NCBI RefSeq assembly: GCF_001426185.1
Contig: NZ_LMRP01000001.1
Span: 1,652,765 to 1,716,764 of the forward strand
Length of the DNA stretch: 64,000 nt
Direction: 5' to 3'
From: Rhodococcus sp. Leaf247
GTDB taxonomy: Bacteria; Actinomycetota; Actinomycetes; Mycobacteriales; Mycobacteriaceae
Part shown: positions 39,638 to 49,253 of the stretch, in pieces
How the letters are laid out: every line of letters starts with the position of its first letter
Position numbering within the stretch: the stretch's first letter is position 1
Translations under genes and position numbers: made by a program
The notes under the pieces: generated by a model
What the model saw: only the letters and a program-made list of their open reading frames with translations
Told to the model about the DNA's origin: nothing
The model's database searches: none

Positions 39638-42600
39638 GTGAGAAGTGCTGTTCACCCCGAGAGGCCGCCCGACTTGTCCCTGCAGATCAGCATTCCCGAG
39701 GAGTACGTCCGCTCCCATCTGGCCGCACCGGGGCGCACCCTCGTGGACATCCTGGAGGCCACCGCGCGTTCCTGGCCCGATGCGCCTGCACTCGACGACG
39801 GCACGACCACGGTCAGCTACGCCGAACTCCTGGACAACATCGACGAGGGGGCGGGCTGGCTGTCTCGGCACGGCGTCTGCGCCGGGGACCGCGTCGGCGT
39901 GCGGATGCCGTCGGGTAGCTACTCCCTGTACGCGGCGATCCTGTCGGTGATCGCCGCCGGCGCCGCGTACGTGCCCGTGGATGTCGACGATCCGGACGAG
40001 CGCGCCGACATGGTGTTCTCCGAGGCGGGCGTCACGGCGATCATCTCCGCCGGTGGGGTCACCAGCACGGGCGCGCCGAGCACCGGCCGCGCCGTCGGTC
40101 GCCCCACTCCCGACGACGATGCGTGGGTCATCTTCACCTCGGGGTCGACGGGTAAGCCCAAGGGCGTCGCGGTGAGCAACCGCAATGCCGCTGCCTTCGT
40201 CGACGCCGAGGCACGGCTGTTCCTCCAGGATCGACCGATGGGTCCGGGTGACCGCGTCCTGGCCGGACTCTCGGTGGCCTTCGATGCGTCATGCGAAGAG
40301 ATGTGGCTGGCGTGGCGTAGTGGCGCCTGCCTGGTGCCCGCGCCCCGCTCGCTCGTGCGCAGCGGCATGGACCTCGGCCCGTGGCTGGTCGCCCGCGACA
40401 TCAGCGTCGTGTCGACGGTGCCCACGCTGGCCGCACTGTGGCCACGCGAGGCATTGGAGGACGTTCGACTGCTGATCTTCGGCGGTGAGGCCTGCCCACC
40501 CGATCTTGCTGAGCGCCTTGCTGTTCCGGGTCGTGAAGTGTGGAACACGTACGGCCCCACCGAGGCGACCGTCGTCGCGTGCGCCGCCCTGATGGACGGC
40601 GTCGGCCCGGTCCGCATCGGCCTGCCCCTCGACGGTTGGGATCTGGCGGTCGTCGGTCCCGACGATCGACCCGTGCAGATCGGCGATGTCGGCGAACTCG
40701 TGATCGGAGGTGTCGGGCTCGCCCGCTACCTCGATCCGGTGAAGGATGCCGAGAAGTATGCACCCATGGAGTCCCTCGGCTGGGAACGCGCCTACCGCAG
40801 TGGCGATCTCGTGCGCCTCGAGCTGGAGGGGCTGCTGTTCCAAGGCCGTGCCGACGACCAGGTGAAGGTCGGCGGACGACGCATCGAGTTGGGTGAGGTG
40901 GACAACGCGCTGCAGTCCCTGCCCGGCGTGAGCGGCGCGGCGGCAGCGGTACGCACCACCGGATCGGGCACGCCTGTCCTGGTCGGGTACCTCGTCAGCA
41001 CGGACCCCGACTTCGACACCGTCCGCGCGCGAGAGCTTCTGGCAGAGCAACTTCCGGCCGCGATGGTTCCGCGACTGGCACTGGTGGACGAGCTGCCGAC
41101 GCGGACGTCCGGCAAGGTGGACCGCGCCGCGCTCCCCTGGCCGCTACCCCGACGCGGAGGTCCCGTCGAGGACTCGGCTCTCGCCGGAACGGCCGGATGG
41201 GTGGCCGAGTTGTGGAGCGACGTGCTCGGCTCCGAGATCGGGTCACTGGACGCCGACTTCTTCGCAGCCGGTGGCGGCTCGCTGTCCGCGGCTCTGCTCG
41301 TGACTCGCCTGCGCGAGCGGTTCCCCGAGATCACCGTGGCCCAACTCTACGACCACCCGCGGCTGGGTTCGCTGGTGGCGCTGCTCGACTCACTGGTTCC
41401 GCCACCCGTGACGGAGAAGCGGATCGTGACGCCGACCCCGCGGTCGGCGCAACTCGCGCAGGTACTGGCCACCCTGCCGTTGACGACGCTGACCGGGCTG
41501 CAATGGGTCACCTGGCTCGGCGTCGTGGCCAACCTTGCGTCGACTGTCTCCCCGCACGCGTGGTTGCCCACCCTGTCGTGGTGGTGGCTGGCACTCGGCT
41601 TCCTGCTGTTCGTCACCCCAGTCGGACGCATGGCTGTGTCCGTCGTCGGATCTCGCGCGCTCATGCGCGGCGTGACCGAGGGTTCGCACCCGCGCGGCGG
41701 GAGCGTCCACCTCAGGTTGTGGGCGGCCAATCGCCTCACCGACGCCAGCGGCGCATCGAACCTGTCCGGGGCACCGTGGATGGTCTACTACGCGAGGGCT
41801 CTCGGTGCGACGGTCGGGCGCGACGTCGACCTGCACACGTTGCCCCCGGTGACGGGCATGCTCACTCTCGGTGACGGGTGCGCGCTCGAACCGGAGGTCG
41901 ACCTGTCGGGGTACTGGATCGACGGCGACGTCGTCCACATCGGCTCGATCGAGGTCGGAGCCGGCGCGACGGTCGGGGCGCGTTCGACACTTCTGCCCGG
42001 GGCGCGCATCGGCCGCAACGCCGAGATCACCGCCGGGTCCGCCGTCTCGGGCAAGGTCAAGGCCGGTCAGCAGTGGTCGGGATCCCCGGCCGCGAAGGTC
42101 GGCAAGGCCACCCATCCGTGGCCCGACGCGGCGCCCCCGCGCGGACGGGGATGGGTGCCGGTCTACGGACTGACCTCGCTGCTGCTGTCGGGACTGCCTC
42201 TGGTGTCGATCGCTGTGGGTCTGTTGCTCGTCGTCGTCGGGATTTCGGACGCCGGAACGGGACTCGGGGCCGTCGGTCTCGGATTCGCGCTCGTCGCTCC
42301 GGCGGCGCTGATCTCGCTGATCGTGTTCGCGGCGATCACTCTGGCATCGGTCCGGTTGCTGTCCATCGGACTCGTACCGGGGCACCACGCGGTCCGCAGC
42401 CGGATCGGGTGGCAGGTGTGGGCGACGGAACGGCTCATGGACTCCGCTCGCACGTTCCTGTTCCCGCTGTACGCGAGCCTCCTGACACCGGGATGGCTGC
42501 GACTGCTGGGTGCCGACATCGGCAAGGACGTCGAAGCGTCGACGGTGCTGATGGTTCCCAAGTTCACCACCGTCGGAGACGGCGCCTTCCTTGCCGACGA

Positions 42601-43534
42601 CACGATGATCGCCAGCTACGAACTCGGTGGCGGATGGATGCACCTCGGTGAAGCCAAGGTGGGCAAGCGTGCGTTCCTCGGCAACTCGGGGATGGCGGCC
42701 GCCGGACGTCGAGTGCCCAAGAACGGTCTGGTCGCGGTGCTGTCCGCGGCGCCGGCCAAGGCGAAGTCCGGTTCGTCGTGGCTGGGCAGCCCGCCCGTAC
42801 GCCTGCGCCGCGCCCCCAACTCGTCGGACACCACGCGCACCTTCGATCCGCCGCGGAAGCTGAAGATCGCGCGCGCCGTCGTCGAGACATGTCGCCTCGT
42901 CCCGGTCGTCGTGTCGTTCGCCGTCGGCTTCGGCGTCCTCGCGGCCCTCACCGCCATTGCCTGCGAGATCGGTTACTGGGCGGCCGCGCTCCTCAGCGGC
43001 GTTGTCCTACTGGTGGCGGGAGCTGTCGCCGCGATCGTCTCGGCCGCCGCGAAGTGGTCACTGGTCGGTCGGATCGGTGCGGTGGAACACCCGCTGTGGA
43101 GCTCGTTCGTGTGGCGCAACGAAGTTGCCGACACATTCGTGGAGGTCGTCGCGGCGCCGTGGTTCGCTCGGGCGGCGGAGGGAACACCGGTTCTGAACCT
43201 GTGGCTCCGTTGGCTCGGCGCACACATCGGGAAGGGAGTCTGGTGTGAGACCTACTGGTTGCCCGAGGCGGACCTCATCACACTCGGCGACGGCGCGACC
43301 GTCAACAGAGGGTGCGTCGTGCAGACACATCTGTTCCATGATCGGATCATGAGCATGGACACGGTCACGTTGGGGGCGGGCGCCACTCTGGGCCCGCATT
43401 GCGTCGCACTCCCCGCGGCAGGAATCGGCGCAGGAGCGACCGTCGGTCCGGCGTCGTTGGTCATGCGCGGTGACACCGTGCCGGAGTCCAGCCGGTGGCA
43501 GGGCAACCCCATCGCGCCCTGGACCGAGAAATGA
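39638..43534 (+). CDS. Pls/PosA-type membrane non-ribosomal peptide synthetase
   Basis: A 1298-residue multidomain protein. An adenylation domain (about 30-500) shows FTSGSTGKPKG, FDASCEEMW (D216 in the amino-group-binding position), NTYGPTEA, YRSGDL and the C-terminal Lys K493. A carrier domain has GGGSLS with S548 for phosphopantetheine. The rest has six membrane helices in three pairs, alternating with three hexapeptide/left-handed-beta-helix-like blocks, the layout of epsilon-poly-lysine synthetase. No condensation or thioesterase domain is present. It may polymerise one amino acid at the membrane; the amino acid is unknown. GTG 39638 is used; TTG 39674 behind GAGAGG is an alternative. 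Confidence 0.85.
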   Translation: MRSAVHPERPPDLSLQISIPEEYVRSHLAAPGRTLVDILEATARSWPDAPALDDGTTTVSYAELLDNIDEGAGWLSRHGVCAGDRVGVRMPSGSYSLYAAILSVIAAGAAYVPVDVDDPDERADMVFSEAGVTAIISAGGVTSTGAPSTGRAVGRPTPDDDAWVIFTSGSTGKPKGVAVSNRNAAAFVDAEARLFLQDRPMGPGDRVLAGLSVAFDASCEEMWLAWRSGACLVPAPRSLVRSGMDLGPWLVARDISVVSTVPTLAALWPREALEDVRLLIFGGEACPPDLAERLAVPGREVWNTYGPTEATVVACAALMDGVGPVRIGLPLDGWDLAVVGPDDRPVQIGDVGELVIGGVGLARYLDPVKDAEKYAPMESLGWERAYRSGDLVRLELEGLLFQGRADDQVKVGGRRIELGEVDNALQSLPGVSGAAAAVRTTGSGTPVLVGYLVSTDPDFDTVRARELLAEQLPAAMVPRLALVDELPTRTSGKVDRAALPWPLPRRGGPVEDSALAGTAGWVAELWSDVLGSEIGSLDADFFAAGGGSLSAALLVTRLRERFPEITVAQLYDHPRLGSLVALLDSLVPPPVTEKRIVTPTPRSAQLAQVLATLPLTTLTGLQWVTWLGVVANLASTVSPHAWLPTLSWWWLALGFLLFVTPVGRMAVSVVGSRALMRGVTEGSHPRGGSVHLRLWAANRLTDASGASNLSGAPWMVYYARALGATVGRDVDLHTLPPVTGMLTLGDGCALEPEVDLSGYWIDGDVVHIGSIEVGAGATVGARSTLLPGARIGRNAEITAGSAVSGKVKAGQQWSGSPAAKVGKATHPWPDAAPPRGRGWVPVYGLTSLLLSGLPLVSIAVGLLLVVVGISDAGTGLGAVGLGFALVAPAALISLIVFAAITLASVRLLSIGLVPGHHAVRSRIGWQVWATERLMDSARTFLFPLYASLLTPGWLRLLGADIGKDVEASTVLMVPKFTTVGDGAFLADDTMIASYELGGGWMHLGEAKVGKRAFLGNSGMAAAGRRVPKNGLVAVLSAAPAKAKSGSSWLGSPPVRLRRAPNSSDTTRTFDPPRKLKIARAVVETCRLVPVVVSFAVGFGVLAALTAIACEIGYWAAALLSGVVLLVAGAVAAIVSAAAKWSLVGRIGAVEHPLWSSFVWRNEVADTFVEVVAAPWFARAAEGTPVLNLWLRWLGAHIGKGVWCETYWLPEADLITLGDGATVNRGCVVQTHLFHDRIMSMDTVTLGAGATLGPHCVALPAAGIGAGATVGPASLVMRGDTVPESSRWQGNPIAPWTEK

Positions 43535-44850
43535 CCCAGGACGTCGGCGCGGCACGCGATTCCCCGATCGACCCGTACTTGCCGCAGAACGGCAACCGGG
43601 GCTACTCCGTCGATCGCTACGAGCTGTCCCTCGAATACAAGGTGCACTCGAACCGCCTGTCGGGCAAAGCCGTCGTCCACGCGGTGACCACTCGACAGAT
43701 CTCCGAGTTCTCCCTGGACATGGGTCCGGCGTTGTCGCCGTCGAAGGTCGGTATCGCGGGAATGCGCGGTGTGCGCTTCACCCACCGCGGCGCGAAGCTC
43801 ACCGTCAAGGCGCAGCGACCGATCGCCGAGGGCACCCCGTTCGTTCTCACCGTGGCCTACAGCGGCAACCCGGCACCCATCAAGGGCGTCTGGGGCGAGG
43901 TCGGCTGGGAGGAACTGACCGACGGTGCCATCGTCGCGAGTCAGCCGAACGGCGCCGCGTCGTGGTTCCCGTGCGACGATCACCCGAGTTCCAAAGCGGC
44001 ATACACCATCTCGGTCACGACCGATTCGCCGTACCACGTCGTATCCAACGGAACTCTGACGCACACGTACGTGAAGTCCTCGCGCACCACGTGGGTCTAC
44101 GAGCAGCCGGAGCCGATGGCGACCTACCTGGCCACGGTGCAGATCGGCCTGTACGAGAGGCATCGGGTCTGCAGCACACCGGTTCCCGTCGACGCCGTCC
44201 TGCCCGCGCGTCTGCGGCGCAACTTCGACCACGACTTCGGTCGCCAGCAGCAGATGATGGAGACGTTCGTCGAGTCGTTCGGGCCGTATCCGTTCGACTC
44301 CTACGCCGTCGTCGTCACCGACGACGAACTCGAAATCCCCATCGAGGCACAGACCTTGTCGATCTTCGGCGCCAACCACTGCGCCGGTGACCGCGGGTAC
44401 GAACGTCTGGTCGCGCACGAGCTCGCGCACCAGTGGTTCGGCAACAGCCTCACCATCGGTCGGTGGAGCGACATCTGGCTGCACGAGGGATTCGCCTGCT
44501 ACTCCGAGTGGATCTGGTTCGAGAACTCGAACGGTCCGTCCGCGCATCAGGAAGCCACGCGAGCGCACAGTCGGCTGTCGTCGCTTCCGCAGGACCTCGT
44601 CCTGGCGGATCCGACACCGGACGACATGTTCGACGACCGTGTCTACAAGCGCGGAGCCCTTGCGCTGCATGCTCTTCGGCGCACTCTCGGCGACGGACCG
44701 TTCTTCGATCTGCTGCGTGAGTGGACCACCACGTTCCGGCACTCGACGGTGGCCACTGCCGACTTCGTCGCTCTGGCGAAGAAGTACGGCAGCGACGACG
44801 ACTTCTGGGAGTCGTGGCTGCGGAAGAAGCGGCTTCCCCGCCTGCCCTGA
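43531..44850 (+). CDS. M1-family metallopeptidase (aminopeptidase N-like)
   Basis: A 439-residue gluzincin. The zinc site is HELAH (296-300) with E319 in WLHEGFACYSE, and an N-terminal beta domain precedes it. The usual GAMEN exopeptidase motif is replaced by PIEAQT. The chain is short, lacking the large C-terminal helical domain, as in the small actinobacterial M1 group. Its ATG overlaps the NRPS stop (ATGA), so it is translated together with the synthetase. It may process or degrade the peptide product, but this is inference. Confidence 0.9.
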   Translation: MTQDVGAARDSPIDPYLPQNGNRGYSVDRYELSLEYKVHSNRLSGKAVVHAVTTRQISEFSLDMGPALSPSKVGIAGMRGVRFTHRGAKLTVKAQRPIAEGTPFVLTVAYSGNPAPIKGVWGEVGWEELTDGAIVASQPNGAASWFPCDDHPSSKAAYTISVTTDSPYHVVSNGTLTHTYVKSSRTTWVYEQPEPMATYLATVQIGLYERHRVCSTPVPVDAVLPARLRRNFDHDFGRQQQMMETFVESFGPYPFDSYAVVVTDDELEIPIEAQTLSIFGANHCAGDRGYERLVAHELAHQWFGNSLTIGRWSDIWLHEGFACYSEWIWFENSNGPSAHQEATRAHSRLSSLPQDLVLADPTPDDMFDDRVYKRGALALHALRRTLGDGPFFDLLREWTTTFRHSTVATADFVALAKKYGSDDDFWESWLRKKRLPRLP

Positions 44851-44866
44851 CCGGGGTCGACCCCGA

Positions 44867-46075
44867 TCAGCGCGCCTTTCTCCAGCTGGCGTCCTTCAGA
44901 CCCACGAACACCAGGGTCAACGCCGCCAGAATTGCACCGGCGACGAAGAGTTCCGGGTAGGTGACCGAACCGGGGAACTGCTCGACCACCACCGCCAGGA
45001 TCGCCGGGACGGCGAAGCCGAGATACGTGACGGAGTAGAACACGGCGGTCAGTCCGGCCAGGTCGTTCGGTCCGGCGATGCGCTGGACCTCCTGCAGTCC
45101 CGACACCATCGCCATGCCGTACCCGCATCCGAGCACCGCCGCAGCGAGCAGCGCCATCGGCACGGTGAGAACGTCCGCCGCGACGGAGACCAGGGTCATG
45201 CCGACCACGATGATCGCGAGCGCGACCATGATCGCCCGTGCATTGTGCGGGGTGTCGATCCGTCGGCCCACTGCCTGGATCGCGAAGCCGGACGACAGGG
45301 CGACGACACCGAGCAGTGCGGAGAACGCGATGGGGAACGATCCTGAATGGTCCGCCATCAGGCCCGGCAGGACCGCGTACGCGACACTGGCCGCGGTGAA
45401 GACCCAGGGCGCTGTGGGGAGAACCACGGTGACGAAGCGGCGGTGACCCGCCGACGGAATCTTCAGGTCGTCGATCAGCGAACCGGTGTTCTCGCTGCGC
45501 ATCCGCGTTTCCGGGATACCGATCAGGGCGGCTGTAGCGATCGCCGCGAGAGCGACGTGCACCAGGTACGGCAGCACTTCGGGCCACGGCGCCCACTGCG
45601 CCAGCACTCCGGCGACACCGGCGCCGACGGCGAATCCGCCGGTCAGCGACATCGCGGCGCGGCGAGCACCCGCTCCGACCGTGTCGGCGGACAGTTCTTT
45701 GAGCCAGCTCCCGCCGACCGCCATGCCCAACCCGAGAGCGACACCGCTGAGCACGCGGCCCGTGGCCAGGAGCGGGGCGGTGTGCGATCCGAGGGCGATG
45801 ATGATCGACCCGGCCGCCGCGATGGCCGGCGCGGGGAGCATCAGGGGGCGTCGACCGTAGCGATCGGAGAGTGGACCGCCGATCAACAGCGCCGGAACGA
45901 TGCCGACGACGTAGGCGAAGAGGAACACGTCGACGATGACGGGCGAGAAGCCGTGGCCCTCGCGGTACATGACGAGCAGCGGCGTGAATTCGTTGCCACC
46001 CCACGCGACGGCGAGCATGCCCAAGGCGACGGGCAGCCATGTGCGAGTTGTGGTTCCGCGATCCAGAACGGTCAT
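44867..46075 (-). CDS. MFS transporter
   Basis: A 402-residue major facilitator with about 12 membrane helices and motif A GGPLSDRYGRRP between helices 2 and 3. Its ATG overlaps the GntR gene stop (ATGA), so it is coupled to its probable regulator. The nearby guanine deaminase suggests a purine or another nitrogen compound as substrate, but sequence alone does not show this. Confidence 0.88.
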   Translation of the reverse strand: MTVLDRGTTTRTWLPVALGMLAVAWGGNEFTPLLVMYREGHGFSPVIVDVFLFAYVVGIVPALLIGGPLSDRYGRRPLMLPAPAIAAAGSIIIALGSHTAPLLATGRVLSGVALGLGMAVGGSWLKELSADTVGAGARRAAMSLTGGFAVGAGVAGVLAQWAPWPEVLPYLVHVALAAIATAALIGIPETRMRSENTGSLIDDLKIPSAGHRRFVTVVLPTAPWVFTAASVAYAVLPGLMADHSGSFPIAFSALLGVVALSSGFAIQAVGRRIDTPHNARAIMVALAIIVVGMTLVSVAADVLTVPMALLAAAVLGCGYGMAMVSGLQEVQRIAGPNDLAGLTAVFYSVTYLGFAVPAILAVVVEQFPGSVTYPELFVAGAILAALTLVFVGLKDASWRKAR

Positions 46076-46743
46076 CGGGATTCTGTCCTTGTCCGCCGCG
46101 ACGCCAGAGAATGCGTTGCGGCCATGTGGTCGACGAGGGCGGCGTCGTAGCCGGCGACGTCTCCCTGCTCGACGAGTTCGGTGAGACGTGTGTGGTCGTC
46201 GATGATCGACGACAACACGTCCGGGTTACGTGCCACGGAGTTCGCGGTCATGCGGCGCTGCCGGTCACGCAATCCTGAGTAGAAGGTCGACAGCAGGGGG
46301 TTGTCCCCGTGCGTGACGACGACGGTGTGGAAGTCTGCGTCCTCCGCGGCGAAGCCGAGCGAGTCACCCGCGTCGGCGAGCGCGCGCTGCCGGACGAGAC
46401 TCTCCCGCATCTGCGCGGTGGCGGAGGCTCGGCTCCCCGCGTCCTGGGCGAATGCCTCGAGTGATCCGGTCTCGACCAGTCGTCGAGCGGCGACCAGGTG
46501 CGTCGCTTCGTCCGGTGCCACCGGAACGACCAGGGCTCCGCGTTTGGGGTAGAGCCGCATCCATCCTTCGGCCGCGAGTCGCAGGAACGCTTCGCGGACG
46601 GGGGTGCGGCTGGTGCCGGTGCGCTCGGCGATCTGCCCCTCGCTGATCAGCTCACCACCCGGCAGCTCGCCGGAGACGATGAGTTCCTTGACCGTCGCGT
46701 ACGCCCGATCGGACGACGAGACGGTTGCATCTGTGTTGCGCAC
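46072..46743 (-). CDS. GntR-family regulator (FCD/FadR type)
   Basis: A 223-residue repressor with an N-terminal winged helix (GQIAERTGTSRTPVREAFLRLAAEGW, residues about 36-61 in two parts) and a helical FCD ligand domain with metal-type His residues (DFHTVVV, DDHTRL, VDHMAA). It lies in the guaD-ABM-gntR-MFS run and is coupled to the MFS gene. The upstream sequence CTTAGATACAAG (near 46756) is a partial inverted repeat that could be its operator. Confidence 0.9.
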   Translation of the reverse strand: MRNTDATVSSSDRAYATVKELIVSGELPGGELISEGQIAERTGTSRTPVREAFLRLAAEGWMRLYPKRGALVVPVAPDEATHLVAARRLVETGSLEAFAQDAGSRASATAQMRESLVRQRALADAGDSLGFAAEDADFHTVVVTHGDNPLLSTFYSGLRDRQRRMTANSVARNPDVLSSIIDDHTRLTELVEQGDVAGYDAALVDHMAATHSLASRRTRTESR

Positions 46744-46807
46744 GTCTTGTATCTAAGCAGTGTCCGTCCTGGTCGACCACCCCGGAGTGGCCGACCACAC
46801 AGTCGAG

Positions 46808-47752
46808 TCAGACGTAATCCCAGAACTGCAGCCACTGCACCGAGGCGAAGAGCGCCAGCGTCACCGCGTACACACCGGCGACCACCAGCGCACCGAGAAC
46901 CGACACGCGTCGGCCGGCCCCGCGCTCCGGGTCGAGCCACCAGGCGAAGCCGCGGGTCGCCCACGGCATCAGGAACCACGTCATGGCGCCGACGGACACG
47001 ATCTGGCTCAGCCACATGGACAGCCACGGGTCGATCCCCACGGCGTCGAGGTGCGGGCCGAGGAAACGCGAGAGCAGCATCACCGTCGGGTAGAGCACGA
47101 GGAGCACCATCATGGCCGATTTCCAGTTCGGCGTGACCTCGGATTCGCCGTCCCGCACGCGCACGATCGATCCGAAGCGATCGATATCGGCGGAGGTCGA
47201 GAAGTCCCGCGTGAGATGCGGTCGCACCATGGACAACGCGGAGCCCCGATCGGCGGAGCTCAACCACGTCGCGAGCTGGGCATCGGTGCGGAACTTCACG
47301 ACGGAGAGCCATGCCTCCGTTCCACCGGGCAGCGCATCCGGGCCGTATACCAGCGAGAACTCGTGCCCGGACGCGTCGGCTCCCAGCGTCGTCAGATGAC
47401 GCTGAGCTGCGAGGAATTCGTCTCGGGAAGGCGTTGCCACGTCGTGGACGAAGACCTCGACTCCGGTCGGGGGTGCACCCCCGTCGACGATCACCACGTC
47501 GCCGAACCTGCGCAACACCCCGTGCGCGGCACCGGCTTCGACCAGTCGCGTCCATTTCGGGGAGTCGAGGAACGACGTCAGCCGGTCGGCACCGTCGAAC
47601 CGCAGCACCACTGCCGAAGCACCCTCCTGCGCCAGATGGAGTCCGACGAACCCCGCTGAGGACGCCGCAACGGCCTCGACCTCCGTGGCCCAGGCGCGCA
47701 TCTCGTCGACCGACGTGGGGTGACAGACCACCAGAACCGTTGCAGTGCTCAC
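46808..47752 (-). CDS. membrane protein with antibiotic-biosynthesis-monooxygenase-like domains
   Basis: A 314-residue protein. The N-terminal part (about 1-190) looks like one or two dimeric ferredoxin-like ABM domains, with GFVGLHLAQEG and VVLRFDGADRLTSFLDSPKW typical of that fold. The C-terminal part has three membrane helices (about 212-232, 248-268, 286-306). It lies 4 bases after guaD and so is probably co-transcribed. Its function is unknown; the fusion to a membrane domain is found in other actinobacteria. Confidence 0.72.
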   Translation of the reverse strand: MSTATVLVVCHPTSVDEMRAWATEVEAVAASSAGFVGLHLAQEGASAVVLRFDGADRLTSFLDSPKWTRLVEAGAAHGVLRRFGDVVIVDGGAPPTGVEVFVHDVATPSRDEFLAAQRHLTTLGADASGHEFSLVYGPDALPGGTEAWLSVVKFRTDAQLATWLSSADRGSALSMVRPHLTRDFSTSADIDRFGSIVRVRDGESEVTPNWKSAMMVLLVLYPTVMLLSRFLGPHLDAVGIDPWLSMWLSQIVSVGAMTWFLMPWATRGFAWWLDPERGAGRRVSVLGALVVAGVYAVTLALFASVQWLQFWDYV

Positions 47753-47756
47753 TGTT

Positions 47757-49160
47757 CTACGCGTCGATCTTCCGGCCCTGCACGTACACGTGCGCGACAG
47801 CCGGTTCGCGCAATTGCATCAGCAGGGCGAACAACGTCTGATCCCGCGCCATCTCTGCGTCGTCGGCACGAGCGCCGTGCGTGACCGCATTGTTCAGGGC
47901 AGGCCAGCGCTCGGGATCGATCACCACGAAGTCGGCTTCCTTGCCGACGTCGAAGTTGCCGAATCGGTTCTCCATGTCGAGAGCGCGAGCACCGCCGAGG
48001 GTGGCCACGAACAACATCTCCGCGGGGTGCATGGACACACCGTCGTCACCCGGTTCGGTGATGTGCACCTTGAAAGCGTCGTTCGCGACGCGGGAGATCA
48101 GCCACTCGTCGCCACCTCCGTGGTCGGTTCCGAGCGAGATGTTGACCCCGGACGCCACGGTGCGCTTCCACGGCATAGTCCCCGAGCCGAGGAACAGTTG
48201 CGACACCGGGCAGTGAGAGATGGACGTACCCGTCTCGGCCATACGCGCCAACTCGCCGTCCTGACAGTGCACCGCGTGCGCCATGATCGTGCGCCGACCC
48301 AGCAGGGTTTCACCGCCGATCCGCGACCCGGGCAGGAACTTTCCGTCGTACGTGTCGAGGTAGGAGTCGACCTGGTAGTCGGCCTTCGTGGCGTCGACCT
48401 CACCGGTTCCGGGGCGATTGTTCTCGTTGAGGTGGGTGTGTACGTAGACGCCGCGACCACGCAGATCGCTGTACATCTCGCCCAGGCCCGCAAGTGTCGC
48501 GGTGGTCACCGAGAGCGAGAACCGGGGCACCAGAGCGACGTGCAACAACGCGGTGTCCACGTCGCCGGTGTCCGCCGCGTGCCACTTCTCGACCTCCGCG
48601 GCCGTCAGGTCGAGTGCAGCCTGCTCGCTGGTGCAGAGAGGTCCGGCGGAGTCGGGGCCCCGCGTCTGGATCCCGCGACCGCTCACGATGCGCAGGCCGC
48701 GGCGCCTGGTCTCCTCGAACAACGCGTCCTGCGCCGGCGGAAAGGCCGAGCCGAACACCATGGCGGCGGTGGTGCCCGCCCGCACACGCTGGTTCGTGAA
48801 TTCGACTGCCGCGGCGCGTCCGAACGCGGGGTCCTCCAACTTCGACTCGGACGGGAAGATGCACCGCTCGAGCCATTCCAGCAGCTGCCCACCGCCGTAG
48901 GAATCGCCGGCATAGGTCTGAGGGAAGTGGATGTGGGTGTCCACGAAACCCGGCAGCACGAAGCCCGGCCGGTGGTCGGTCACCGTGGCCGACTCGTACT
49001 CGGGCGGCAATTGTGAGTGGTCTCCGCACCAGGCGACGAGACCGTCGGGATCGAGGACGAGAGCACCGTCGTCCTCGAAGACCAGAGCTTCTCGAGCACC
49101 TGTCACTACCGGCTGACCGGCGATGTGGAAGATCCGGCCCCGATGTATGTGGTGAGTCAC
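47757..49160 (-). CDS. guaD: guanine deaminase
   Basis: GuaD converts guanine to xanthine and ammonia. The 467-residue amidohydrolase has the metal motif PGFVDTHIHFPQ (H76, H78), YVHTHLNENN in the middle and LGTDHGGG with the catalytic Asp. QLLEWLERCIFPSE is specific to guanine deaminases. The protein length is normal. It diverges from the MMPL gene and heads guaD-ABM-gntR-MFS, which suggests purine use as a nitrogen source. Confidence 0.94.
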   Translation of the reverse strand: MTHHIHRGRIFHIAGQPVVTGAREALVFEDDGALVLDPDGLVAWCGDHSQLPPEYESATVTDHRPGFVLPGFVDTHIHFPQTYAGDSYGGGQLLEWLERCIFPSESKLEDPAFGRAAAVEFTNQRVRAGTTAAMVFGSAFPPAQDALFEETRRRGLRIVSGRGIQTRGPDSAGPLCTSEQAALDLTAAEVEKWHAADTGDVDTALLHVALVPRFSLSVTTATLAGLGEMYSDLRGRGVYVHTHLNENNRPGTGEVDATKADYQVDSYLDTYDGKFLPGSRIGGETLLGRRTIMAHAVHCQDGELARMAETGTSISHCPVSQLFLGSGTMPWKRTVASGVNISLGTDHGGGDEWLISRVANDAFKVHITEPGDDGVSMHPAEMLFVATLGGARALDMENRFGNFDVGKEADFVVIDPERWPALNNAVTHGARADDAEMARDQTLFALLMQLREPAVAHVYVQGRKIDA

Positions 49161-49253
49161 AGCGATAGTGAAACAAATCCGGGCCGTTCCCGCGCGTCAG
49201 TTCGATTCGTACACTGTGCTCGCCATCACGAGCCTGCGGTGGTGTACTCGTCC

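Noticed and set aside
41390-42643. Minus-strand open frame opposite the NRPS gene
   Set aside because: Arg/Gln/Asp-rich shadow peptide with no start signal; the plus strand carries clear NRPS motifs.
46750-46765. GntR operator CTTAGATACAAG
   Set aside because: Only 8 of 12 positions are symmetric. It is mentioned with the regulator but not listed as a site.
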